The position numbers were made by a program, and so were the translations under genes. A DNA stretch of 64,000 nucleotides from Crenobacter intestini. GTDB taxonomy: Bacteria > Pseudomonadota > Gammaproteobacteria > Burkholderiales > Chromobacteriaceae. The stretch is taken from positions 1 to 64,000 of the forward strand of contig NZ_STGJ01000013.1 in NCBI RefSeq assembly GCF_004919095.1. The letters run 5' to 3'. Positions 8,590 to 15,289 of this stretch are shown here, one piece after another. Each line of letters begins with the position of its first letter. Within the stretch, counting starts at the first letter, position 1. Below the pieces are notes generated by a model. That model saw nothing but the letters and a program-made list of their open reading frames with translations, was not told the origin of the DNA and made no database searches.

Positions 8590-8951
8590 AAGCAAAAGGC
8601 GATGTCCTAATTGCAAGTTGGTAGGTTGAGCCCGGGTTTTGTGTCCGCTGCGCGGACGTGTTTGAGTGCCGCTTCCGCGCGGCGAACGGGCAAGGGGCTT
8701 GTAGCGACAAGCCCCTTGCATCCCAAACGCCCCCGAAGGCTCGCGACTTCCCCGTCAACAAAGACGCTGGCGAGGCGCTGGCCAACTCGCGATTCGCTAC
8801 CGTCGAATCGCTCGAACAAGGGCCAGCTTAAGACCTCGCCAGCGCCTTTGTTGCCGGCGCGAGCCTACGCGGAAGGGTGGCTGGCGCAAAAACAACCCGC
8901 GATGCCAGCAACAGCACCACCAACTTTTAATTAGGACATCGCCAAGCAAAA
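8590..8951. mobile_element. MITE-like element with 25-bp TIRs and 8-bp target duplication
   Basis: The left end GGCGATGTCCTAATT (8598) continues as GCAAGTTGGT. The right end (8919-8943) is its reverse complement, with 23 of 25 bases matching. The 8-mer AAGCAAAA lies directly outside both ends (8590-8597 and 8944-8951), as expected for a target-site duplication. The element is 346 bp and has no transposase frame, so it is non-autonomous. The right duplication is the T-tract of a terminator, so insertion split the terminator from its downstream sequence. The parent IS family is not identified; an 8-bp duplication and GG-starting ends limit the choice. Confidence 0.85.
8642..8684 (+). repeat. 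Dispersed TCCGCTGCGCGGA repeat, copy inside the MITE
   Basis: TGTCCGCTGCGCGGACGTGT then GTGCCGCTTCCGCGCGGCG. Related copies lie at 41991-42036 (inverted) and 42175-42217. Confidence 0.65.
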
Positions 8952-8970
8952 CCCCCGGCAGGCGGGGGCT
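8948..8970 (-). terminator. Terminator copy 3 of the mnmE-linked set
   Basis: Stem CCCCCG (8952-8957) with CGGGGG (8963-8968), loop GCAGG, TTTT on the minus side. It matches the terminators at 10402-10422 and 32362-32382 and, like them, follows an att-like core. The MITE begins directly behind it. Confidence 0.75.
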
Positions 8971-9008
8971 GCAAGGGGCAGCCGGCAATCACCGGCAACA
9001 AGCCGGAA

Positions 9009-9019
9009 CGATGCAGAAG
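9009..9019. other. att-like core, copy 3
   Basis: CGATGCAGAAG, an 11-base match to the mnmE 3'-end core at 32435-32445 and to the copy at 10463-10473. It lies about 40 bases before terminator copy 3, the same order seen at the other two sites. Confidence 0.6.
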
Positions 9020-9058
9020 GCAGACCAGGGCGTACCGCCCCAGCCAGCCCAGGGCCAC

Positions 9059-10231
9059 TCAGGCGGGCTTGCGCAGCACGAACATCTGGTAGCCGAACTC
9101 GCCCAGATGCTTGCGGTAGATTTCAAGCTCCGTCTCCAGGTCTTGCAGTGCCGCTGAATCTTTGAGCTGCCCGCGTAGCTGGCTCACCCGCGCCTGCAGC
9201 GGGCCCGCATACGCCTGCCACGCCTCGTCGCTCAGGACAAAGCTGTCCAGCAACGCGTAACCCGCCGCCTGCGCCTGCTGCTGCCGGCTGGCCGCGTCGC
9301 TCATGTCCGGGTACGCGCCTTGCCAGAAGGCGCGCGCTCCGGCGCTGGGTGTTGCCGTACGCCAAACGAGGTCGCTGAACATCAGCACGCCGCCGGGCAG
9401 CAAGAAACGCTGCCATTGCGCGAGGGCCTTCTCCACGCCCATCACGTAGGCGCTGCCCTCGCACCAGATCAGGTCGAAACTGCCGGCGGCAAACGGCATC
9501 TCCGTCATGCTGGCGCAGACGGTTTCCACCCGGCTGGCGACGCCGGCCCCGGAAGCGTGCTCCGCCACGCGGGCAAGCGCGGAGGCCTCGTTGTCCAGCG
9601 CGGTGATCTTTGCCGAGGTATGCGCGGCCAGCACGGTGGTCGCGATGCCCCTGCCGCAGCCGATCTCCAGGATGTGCCGTGGCTGGAACGGGACGGCCGC
9701 CAGCGCCCTGAGCGTGTCCTTGTCAGACCCCGGCCCCCAGCGGTCGAGCGAGGCAAACACCTGCATGAAGTCGGCCATGTATTGTTCGTGTTCGTTCATG
9801 TCTTTCGATAACCATTTGAGCCTCAACGCGTCCTTCTCGCTGAAGCCTTGTTTCATCAACCACGCAAGGTGGGCGTCGGGCGCGACCTGGTCGACTGCCG
9901 CGTGCCACGCCTGCAACGCGCCCTCGCCCAGCAGCGCGGCCAGCAACTGGCGCGACTGCTGCTTGCGTGCGATCTCCTCGTCGAGCCGCCGCAACCGGCG
10001 CTCAAGCAGTTCCCGGTCGATCCGGGCGTCCAGGCAGGCGATGCACTCCTTGAGGGTCAGCCCGCCTGCCTGCAGTTTCAGGATCAACTGCAGCCGCTGT
10101 ACATCCTGCTCGCCGTAGCTGCGGTAACCGTTGCCTTGCCGCCGGCCGCGGATCAGACCGAGCTTCTCGTAGTAGAGCAAGGTGGAGCGGGACAGCCCGA
10201 CCCGCGCGGCCAGCGCCGAAATGTGCAACAT
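9059..10231 (-). CDS. MerR-family regulator fused to a SAM-dependent methyltransferase
   Basis: A 390-residue two-domain protein. Residues 1-70 are a MerR helix-turn-helix (ISALAARVGLSRSTLLYYE, then GYRSYGEQDVQRLQLI). A coiled dimerisation helix follows. The second half is a class I methyltransferase with motif I ILEIGCGRGIATTVLA and an acidic post-motif LDNEASAL. The start has GAAGGAG ahead and removes a 90-residue non-homologous extension. MerR proteins usually sense a small molecule through the C-terminus; here a whole enzyme takes that place. Ligand and methyl acceptor are unknown. The gene stands alone between two att-like cores, so it is likely acquired cargo. Confidence 0.85.
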   Translation of the reverse strand: MLHISALAARVGLSRSTLLYYEKLGLIRGRRQGNGYRSYGEQDVQRLQLILKLQAGGLTLKECIACLDARIDRELLERRLRRLDEEIARKQQSRQLLAALLGEGALQAWHAAVDQVAPDAHLAWLMKQGFSEKDALRLKWLSKDMNEHEQYMADFMQVFASLDRWGPGSDKDTLRALAAVPFQPRHILEIGCGRGIATTVLAAHTSAKITALDNEASALARVAEHASGAGVASRVETVCASMTEMPFAAGSFDLIWCEGSAYVMGVEKALAQWQRFLLPGGVLMFSDLVWRTATPSAGARAFWQGAYPDMSDAASRQQQAQAAGYALLDSFVLSDEAWQAYAGPLQARVSQLRGQLKDSAALQDLETELEIYRKHLGEFGYQMFVLRKPA

Positions 10232-10395
10232 GCAGGCTCCTTCGCGATTGCGGCCCGAATGACACTTACCTGCCGGCATCCGCACCGCCTCCTCAATGCT
10301 GCACTGTAGGGTGTAAAGCCGTAGACAGGTCAAGCGCGGGCAAGACGATGGCCGGCACACGGCCGTGCCGCCCGGACGAGGCGCGGGGGCGGAAA

Positions 10396-10422
10396 AAACA
10401 AAACCCCCGGCTGGCGGGGGTT
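10396..10422 (-). terminator. Terminator copy 2 of the mnmE-linked set
   Basis: AACCCCCG (10402-10409) with CGGGGGTT (10415-10422), loop GCTGG, then TTTGTTTTTT on the minus strand. It is almost identical to the mnmE terminator at 32362-32382. Confidence 0.85.
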
Positions 10423-10460
10423 GGCGAGTCGAAGCCCCATGCAACTTCGGGGCGGGCAGT

Positions 10461-10473
10461 CCGATGCAGAAGC
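10461..10473. other. Island left attachment-site core
   Basis: CCGATGCAGAAGC, identical over 13 bases to the mnmE 3'-end core at 32433-32445. On the minus strand it reads GCTTCTGCATCGG, close to the TTCTGTATTGG part of the site used by SGI1 at the 3' end of trmE/mnmE. It marks the far end of the 22-kb island. Confidence 0.75.
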
Positions 10474-10532
10474 TAGTGAGCCAGGCTGTAAGCCTGGTCA
10501 AATAAGGAGTTAGCCTTCAGCACACTTTACTT

Positions 10533-10550
10533 GTGTACTGAATCGTGTAC
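10533..10550. repeat. Left-end GTGTAC repeat pair
   Basis: GTGTACTGAATCGTGTAC: two GTGTAC motifs with starts 12 bases apart. It matches the right-end pair at 32294-32311 at 16 of 18 bases. Candidate integrase arm-binding sites. Confidence 0.6.
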
Positions 10551-10643
10551 ATACACACCAATCTGCCTCATAAAACGAGACCGACAAGCATGACGAATGG
10601 AAGTCTTGCGAGACTAGTATAGCAATACTTGGTCGCCAGCTTA

Positions 10644-11225
10644 TCAATCGTCCAACACCCAATCCAGTAGCTTGCCCACGCCATACCCTACCGCCGCACT
10701 AGTGGCCACGGTCAGTGCGAGCGGGGCGAGTGTCGTCGCGGTGACACCCGCAGCCAGCCCTGCCGCCAGGGCGGTGGTACCGCCGGCCACCTGACTGCCG
10801 GTAACGGCGGCGGATGCAGCCTGGGCAGCCAGTTGCACGGTGTGCTTGCCCGCCTGCTGTCCAGGTGTACTCGCCGCCAGTCGTGCCGCCTGTGATGCGG
10901 CAAGGCCAGTGCTGACCAGTTGGCTCACCTGCTGGCTGTCGTGGGTTCCCTCGATGCACCAGTGCACGAAGTGCTCGCAGTTGTTGAACAGCACGTTGTA
11001 GCCGTCTTCGCCCTGACGCTTGAAAGCACGGGCGATGCTCTGCTCGGCGTCAAAGCGCCGGCACAGGTGATGGCGGACGCTGCTCGGCCAGCCTTGCTGG
11101 AATTCTTCCAACGTCACTACGGCGACGCCATCCTGCACGTAGTGGATGACGCGCTGCTGGCCCAGATAGAGTCCATGGTGGGTGTAGCCGGCACGCGGCG
11201 TAATGAGGTGGTCGCCTCGTTGCAT
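10644..11225 (-). CDS. LRAT-domain protein with membrane-anchoring tail
   Basis: A 193-residue protein. Residues 1-95 form an LRAT/H-rev107-type papain-like fold: GDHL, THHGLYLG with catalytic His17, VIHY (His28), and NCEHFVHW with nucleophile Cys83. Family enzymes transfer or hydrolyse acyl groups on phospholipids. The C-terminal half is Ala/Gly-rich with a long hydrophobic stretch (about residues 140-185) ending KLLDWVLDD, likely a membrane anchor. RBS AAAGGAAA. It is the last gene of the plasmid-like cluster and separated from the previous gene by a terminator. Bacterial roles are poorly known. Confidence 0.82.
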   Translation of the reverse strand: MQRGDHLITPRAGYTHHGLYLGQQRVIHYVQDGVAVVTLEEFQQGWPSSVRHHLCRRFDAEQSIARAFKRQGEDGYNVLFNNCEHFVHWCIEGTHDSQQVSQLVSTGLAASQAARLAASTPGQQAGKHTVQLAAQAASAAVTGSQVAGGTTALAAGLAAGVTATTLAPLALTVATSAAVGYGVGKLLDWVLDD

Positions 11226-11247
11226 GTGGTTTCCTTTCGTCTGAATA

Positions 11248-11273
11248 AAGAAGCCCCCGCGCTTGGCGGGGGC
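11248..11273 (-). terminator. Terminator after the RDF-like gene
   Basis: GCCCCCGC (11253-11260) with GCGGGGGC (11266-11273). On the minus strand it is followed by TTCTTTATT. It separates the RDF-like gene from the LRAT gene. Confidence 0.75.
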
Positions 11274-11282
11274 GATCTGCCG

Positions 11283-12188
11283 TCATGCGGCTTCCGGCTC
11301 TTTGCTCGTGCCGAGCTTGCTGGTGAGCCGGCTTGGCCGGGGGCTGGTCTTGGCGGGGGCCTCTTCGGGTGGTGGTTCGTCGCCTTCCGGGTAGAACTCC
11401 TGCAGCAGTAGCGGGATCTCCTCTTCGCTGTCCTCGAACTGGCCGTTGCGCAGCAAGGCCTTGGCGGCTTGCTCCAGGCCTTCCTGGTCGACGCCGGCCT
11501 CCAGCGCCGCCTGGGCGTCGCTTCTGGCCTGCAACACCACGCTGGCGAGGGTGTCGCCGTCGCGTAGCGTCAGATCGACGTAGTAGACCGGCGCCCGGTA
11601 GGACTGGGTGGTGCTCTTGGCACGCAGGCGCAGCATCAATGGCAGGTAACGGGCGTGCCCGCCGCTGACGGCCTCGAAGTAACGCAGGCGTGCCGCCAGC
11701 GTGCGCACCGAGTTGTAGCCGGTGGTCCGAAAGATGAAGCTGCCCAGCTCGTCGGCCTGACCGTCGATCTGCAGGTTGAGCCGGCCATACAGCTTGCAGC
11801 CGGCCTGCAGCCCGAAACGGCAGCGCTCGGGGCCGGCACAGGCCACATCCTCCATCCCTTCCTTGCCGTTACGTCTGGCGTGTTCGCCGTTGCCGACGCA
11901 CAGCGGCCGACCGTTGTTGCGGTCGAAGGCGCTGTACTCGGCTCGCAGGTTAAGGTCGCTGTCGTTGAACAGCAGCCGCACCGGAATGGCGCGCAGCTTG
12001 CCGTTGGCGCTGGCGTCGCTGTACTGCTGGTGCAGCGGATGCAGCATCCAGCCACCGCGGGTCTGTACCTGGGTGGTCAGGGTGAAGCTGTCGTCCTTCT
12101 CCGGCAGCCACTTGTCGTTCTTGTTGACCAGCTTGCCGATGCTGATGCGTCCGATCACCGGCGGGGTGATGGCGAGTCCCTTGATCAT
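11283..12188 (-). CDS. Recombination directionality factor-like / putative metal-binding protein
   Basis: A 301-residue protein of the type found on broad-host-range plasmids and ICEs, usually annotated as hydrolase or metal-binding protein and related to Gp3-like recombination directionality factors. A central block with four cysteines, CVGNG, CAGPERCRFG, and CKLYGR, looks like a zinc site. IDGQADELGSFIFRTTGYNSVRTLA is the most conserved-looking stretch in my reading, cited here only by its ends (IDGQ to RTLA). The C-terminus is acidic and proline-rich. It overlaps the YqaJ nuclease stop by 4 bases, so the two are coupled and probably act together in recombination; this is inference. Confidence 0.65.
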   Translation of the reverse strand: MIKGLAITPPVIGRISIGKLVNKNDKWLPEKDDSFTLTTQVQTRGGWMLHPLHQQYSDASANGKLRAIPVRLLFNDSDLNLRAEYSAFDRNNGRPLCVGNGEHARRNGKEGMEDVACAGPERCRFGLQAGCKLYGRLNLQIDGQADELGSFIFRTTGYNSVRTLAARLRYFEAVSGGHARYLPLMLRLRAKSTTQSYRAPVYYVDLTLRDGDTLASVVLQARSDAQAALEAGVDQEGLEQAAKALLRNGQFEDSEEEIPLLLQEFYPEGDEPPPEEAPAKTSPRPSRLTSKLGTSKEPEAA

Positions 12189-13168
12189 GCTGTACTCCTT
12201 TCGGTCTGGATGACGAAGCGGCGGCTGCCGCTGACGGGTTTGCTGTATTGCTGCAGCAGGTCGGGATGTTCGAGGTTCAAGCGCTCCAGATCCGGCGCCA
12301 GCCGGTCCTTGCTCTTCTTCCAGCTGATCTTGCCGCCCTGGAACACCGCCGAGGTGGCACTGCCCAGCGCCGCCTGCAGTTGTTGCTTGAGCCTGGCTTC
12401 AATGGCTTCGGTTTCTTCCTTGCGCTGGCGGATGGCCAGCAGGTCGCCGAACAGCGCGTTGAACTCGCTCGACTCGGTGAGGTCCAGCGTGTCGCCGTTG
12501 TCCTGCGGAAACAGCCATTGCAGGGCACGGCCGGCGTCGTCCGAGCCGTCCGGCACCGGTTGTTGATCGGTTTCCACCGCCTGCCAGAACGCCGCTTCGC
12601 GTTCGATCAGGTCGGCGATCTTGTCGTCGTCACGCTGGATGCGGTAGATCCTGAAGTCCTGACCACCAATCAGCACCGCGACATCCGCCCAGGCGTGGCC
12701 GGTCACCACCAGCTGGTGCAGTACCTGACATTGGTAGGCCACCGGTACGCCGTCTTCCCACTGCGTCGTGCTGTGATAGCCGGCGGTCTTGATCTCCAGC
12801 ACGCCGGGGCCGTCCTCACAGCCGACCACCTCACGGTCGAGGTTGGCCAGCATGAAGCGGTGTTCGGCGTGTTGCAGGACTGCGTTGACCCGACGTACCT
12901 TGCGGCCAGTCCGCTCGGCGTAGGCGCGGGCCAGTACCGGCTCCAGCGTGGTGCCCCATACCACCGCGTCTTTGCCGGAAATATCGTCAGGTGCCTTACG
13001 GCCGGTCTTCTCCAGCCACAGGGCTAGCGGGCTCTTGTAGGGCGACAGGCCAATGGCTGCTGCCGCGTCGGACGAACCGATGCCTTGCTGGCGTAGGGCC
13101 AACCAGGTCTGATGATCGAGCCCCACCGTCGAAGCCAGACGAAGGGCATTGCCGTAGCGTTCACGCAT
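12185..13168 (-). CDS. YqaJ-family viral-type recombinase / exonuclease
   Basis: A 327-residue lambda-exonuclease-like protein. WLALRQQGIGSSDAAAAIGLSPY is the YqaJ N-terminal motif; D in LANLDREV and the GVLEIKTAGYH block provide the PD-(D/E)xK active site (E-x-K in EIK), followed by AYQCQVLHQLVVTG. These enzymes resect double-stranded DNA for single-strand annealing recombination, normally with a RecT/Bet partner, which is not seen here. The start is set by AAGGAGA, 24 bases inside the longest frame. A lysine-rich C-terminal region may bind DNA. Confidence 0.85.
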   Translation of the reverse strand: MRERYGNALRLASTVGLDHQTWLALRQQGIGSSDAAAAIGLSPYKSPLALWLEKTGRKAPDDISGKDAVVWGTTLEPVLARAYAERTGRKVRRVNAVLQHAEHRFMLANLDREVVGCEDGPGVLEIKTAGYHSTTQWEDGVPVAYQCQVLHQLVVTGHAWADVAVLIGGQDFRIYRIQRDDDKIADLIEREAAFWQAVETDQQPVPDGSDDAGRALQWLFPQDNGDTLDLTESSEFNALFGDLLAIRQRKEETEAIEARLKQQLQAALGSATSAVFQGGKISWKKSKDRLAPDLERLNLEHPDLLQQYSKPVSGSRRFVIQTERSTA

Positions 13169-13222
13169 GAAAGTCTCCTTGAGAAAGCACAACGCCCGGC
13201 AGGCGAACCTGACCGGGCGGGG

Positions 13223-13240
13223 ATGAATGAATGAATGAAT
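13223..13240. repeat. Tetranucleotide repeat (ATGA)4
   Basis: Four tandem ATGA units plus AT, between the YqaJ gene and the upstream hypothetical gene, about 55 bases before the YqaJ start codon. It is outside any frame, so length change would affect transcription or spacing only. Confidence 0.8.
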
Positions 13241-13255
13241 CGGAAGAAGCAGACG

Positions 13256-13678
13256 TTAGTGGTAGGGCATGGCTGCCAGCTGGTCCAGGCAGTCGCCTGA
13301 CAGCGGCAACAGCTCGCTGACCAGTGCCAGGGCGTGTTGGCCGTAGCCACCGCCTGCCATGAAGCGGATGGTGAGCTCGGCCAGCTGCTGAAGGACACGA
13401 TCGGCCGAAGGTGCTTCACCTTCGGCCTCCACCATGCAGCCGAACCACGCGCCCAGCGCTTCGCTGACCTCGTACTCGAACACACCCGGGAAGGCGTAGC
13501 GGGCCGATAGCGCCGCGTTGACGCGGTACAGCGGCTCGGCGTAGCGACAGAGCGTGTCGTGCAGCTCCAGCGCGCCTTGTGCCCAGCGTTGGTACAGCGC
13601 ATCCGGCTGGATGCCCACCAGCATGCCGGCGGTCAGGAAAGACGCCTGTACGGCGACCGAGTTGTAGTAAGGCACCAT
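13256..13678 (-). CDS. Hypothetical plasmid/ICE-type protein
   Basis: A 140-residue soluble protein that I do not recognise by family. It starts MVPYYNSVAVQASFLTAGMLVG, cited only by its first ten residues (MVPYYNSVAV) as a marker, and is rich in Leu, Ala and Glu, probably helical. It lies one base from the DUF3768 gene stop, in the same direction, in a cluster (DUF932, DUF3768, this gene, YqaJ, RDF-like) typical of conjugative plasmids and ICEs. The codon use is as good as its neighbours, so it is likely real. Confidence 0.7.
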   Translation of the reverse strand: MVPYYNSVAVQASFLTAGMLVGIQPDALYQRWAQGALELHDTLCRYAEPLYRVNAALSARYAFPGVFEYEVSEALGAWFGCMVEAEGEAPSADRVLQQLAELTIRFMAGGGYGQHALALVSELLPLSGDCLDQLAAMPYH

Positions 13679-13679
13679 G

Positions 13680-14027
13680 TCAGTACTCCTCGGTCAGCAT
13701 CAGAGTCAGTACCCGGCGAGGCACCGCCAGATCCGCCGGGTCTTCCGACAGGGAGCGCAGCGAAGCGTCGTAGTAGTCGATCTTCCACAACACCCGCACC
13801 CCGTCGAATTCCAGGCTACCGAAGTCGTGTTCGCCGTGCGGATCGTTGTCGGCGCTGAAATCATCGAATGCCTGCAGGCGTCGCAATAGCGCCAGTTGAA
13901 GCGGGGTGGGTAAGGCACGCACGCCCTGGGTGAGGACCAGCATGCCGCCGAAGCACAGCGAGCGGCGCAGCAGGTCGTTGTAGAAGCGGATGCGCAGAGT
14001 GCGCGAGTCGGTCAGGGTTTCGGTCAT
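13680..14027 (-). CDS. DUF3768 family protein
   Basis: A 115-residue protein with the DUF3768 pattern: RIRFYNDLLRRS, GGMLVLTQGV, DNDPHGEHDFGSLEFDG, WKIDYYD and RVLTLMLTEEY at the C-terminus. The HGEHDFG block with its acidic and His residues looks like an active or metal site but no function is established. The start follows GGAGG and is 33 bases inside the longest frame. It is transcribed just before the 140-residue hypothetical gene. Confidence 0.85.
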   Translation of the reverse strand: MTETLTDSRTLRIRFYNDLLRRSLCFGGMLVLTQGVRALPTPLQLALLRRLQAFDDFSADNDPHGEHDFGSLEFDGVRVLWKIDYYDASLRSLSEDPADLAVPRRVLTLMLTEEY

Positions 14028-14077
14028 GGTCAAACCTCCAGGTGACGCCGCGGACAGCAAGCGTCAGCCACGCAGAC

Positions 14078-14104
14078 ATGAAAAAGGCCGCCTCGCGGGC
14101 GGCC
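14078..14104 (-). terminator. Terminator after the DUF932 gene
   Basis: GGCCGCC (14086-14092) with GGCGGCC (14098-14104), then TTTTTC on the minus strand. Lies between the DUF932 and DUF3768 genes. Confidence 0.75.
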
Positions 14105-14130
14105 ATCGGGAAGGAACAACGGGAAGGACG

Positions 14131-15087
14131 TCAGTCGAGCAAAGCCAGCGCGTGATCGAGCGCCTGCGTCTTGAGCTGGGCGCCCTGGCCGAACCAGGCC
14201 GAGTCCAGCCGGTAGTCCTGGCTACGAGCCCGGCGCTTGTGATCGACGAACTCGGTCACCGCGTTGAGCAGCCCCCACACCGTGCCTCGGGTACCGGTCA
14301 GCAGCGAACCCATGCCGGCGCCACTGTAGAGCGCCTGCAGCTGCTGCATGGCGCGAGAAGCGACGCTGTCCTCGCCCACTGCCAGCGGCTCGTCCAGCAC
14401 CTCGGCAAAGTACTGGCGGGCCTCCTCGGGCGACACCGAGCGCTGACTGAGTGCCTTGAGGTTGCCAATGAAGGCCTCCCACCCCGACAGGCCCAGCCCC
14501 AGCGCTTCCTTGACTGCGACCGGGTCGAACACCGTCGAGTGCGGCACCTTGACCGCGCCGGTCTTGTCAGCCACCGCCATCTGCAAGGTGTTGTTGCACA
14601 CCACCCGCAAGGACGTGAACTGCGCGGTAGTGCACAGCGTGCCGTCGCAGCTGGTGGCCAGCAGCAGATAGGCCTTCACCCGGTCACCGCCCTTGAGCAG
14701 GGTTTCTTGCCCGGTCCTGGCCAGCGCCCACAACTTACGCCCGCCCTTCAATACGCCGGCCGTCTCCAGCTCGAAGCCGCCGGCACTGACCAGATCGCGG
14801 TAGAAGTGCAGCACCTCGGCCGGCTGCACCACCTTGTAACGCGGGGACACTACCGACAGCGGCGCCAAAGTATCGGAGCGATACAGCACCCGCGCGTCGC
14901 TGTACGGGCGGATATGCATGCCGCCATCCGGCGACACGTTGAACAGCACGTCGCCGTGCTCGATGGTCCAGTCCATGCCGGCCTCGCGCAGCCAGACCGA
15001 TTCCGGTTGCTGCGGGGACAGCGGGTTGCCCAGACCGTGCCAGGGCACGGCACCGACGTAAGCCATGGTTTCGACAAGATGAGACAT
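14131..15087 (-). CDS. DUF932 phage/plasmid-like protein
   Basis: A 318-residue protein of the phage/plasmid-like (TIGR03299 / DUF932) family. VPWHGLGNPL near the N-terminus, VVSPRYKVVQPAEVL, and LLATSCDGTLCTTAQFTSLRVVCNNTL in the centre (cited here as LLATSCDG and RVVCNNTL) are its hallmarks. These proteins are common on conjugative plasmids and prophages; a DNA-metabolism or protective role is suspected but unproven. The start is placed at MSHLVE behind a GGAG; the longer frame would begin upstream of a terminator-like hairpin. Confidence 0.82.
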   Translation of the reverse strand: MSHLVETMAYVGAVPWHGLGNPLSPQQPESVWLREAGMDWTIEHGDVLFNVSPDGGMHIRPYSDARVLYRSDTLAPLSVVSPRYKVVQPAEVLHFYRDLVSAGGFELETAGVLKGGRKLWALARTGQETLLKGGDRVKAYLLLATSCDGTLCTTAQFTSLRVVCNNTLQMAVADKTGAVKVPHSTVFDPVAVKEALGLGLSGWEAFIGNLKALSQRSVSPEEARQYFAEVLDEPLAVGEDSVASRAMQQLQALYSGAGMGSLLTGTRGTVWGLLNAVTEFVDHKRRARSQDYRLDSAWFGQGAQLKTQALDHALALLD

Positions 15088-15104
15088 CACACACTCCACA
15101 AGGC

Positions 15105-15141
15105 AAAAACCCCGGCACAAGGCCGGGGCTGGGGGGGGGGG
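15105..15141 (-). terminator. Hairpin and G11 tract upstream of the DUF932 gene
   Basis: CCCCGGC (15110-15116) with GCCGGGG (15122-15128) and TTTTTG on the minus strand: a terminator shape about 20 bases before the DUF932 start codon. It could stop incoming transcription or act as an attenuator. A run of 11 G lies beside it at 15131-15141. Confidence 0.55.
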
Positions 15142-15289
15142 AAGGAAGGCCTGGGCTTGCACGCAGACCTCGGGCTGATTCATGGGAGTGATATGTGTCT
15201 GAAAAAATCTACAGAGGGAGTCAACGATGTTTGGTTGACAGAATACGCACAGGCTCCGCTGATACGGTGTGTAACTTGGCTACGAGTGG

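Larger units (their letters stand above)
8468..9058. other. Intergenic region dmeR / MerR-methyltransferase: operator, MITE, terminator, att-like core
   Basis: About 590 bases with no supported gene. It holds the dmeR operator and promoter, then a MITE-like element (8598-8943), a terminator hairpin (8952-8968, minus orientation) and an att-like core (9009-9019). The small open frames here are mirror or repeat frames with no homology that I recognise. Confidence 0.7.
10232..10643. other. Intergenic region with island boundary
   Basis: No gene. It contains terminator copy 2 (10402-10422), att-like core 2 (10461-10473), and a pair of GTGTAC motifs 12 bases apart (10533-10550) matching a pair at the other island end. 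The rest to 10643 is AT-richer and shows nothing I can name. Confidence 0.7.

Noticed and set aside
8611-8934. 107-codon frame inside the MITE
   Set aside because: No homology or RBS; mirrors the dispersed repeat. The element is non-autonomous.
10423-10500. Possible tRNA-like fold by the island boundary
   Set aside because: Short stems only; no anticodon arm or CCA-side fold. The island uses the mnmE end, not a tRNA.
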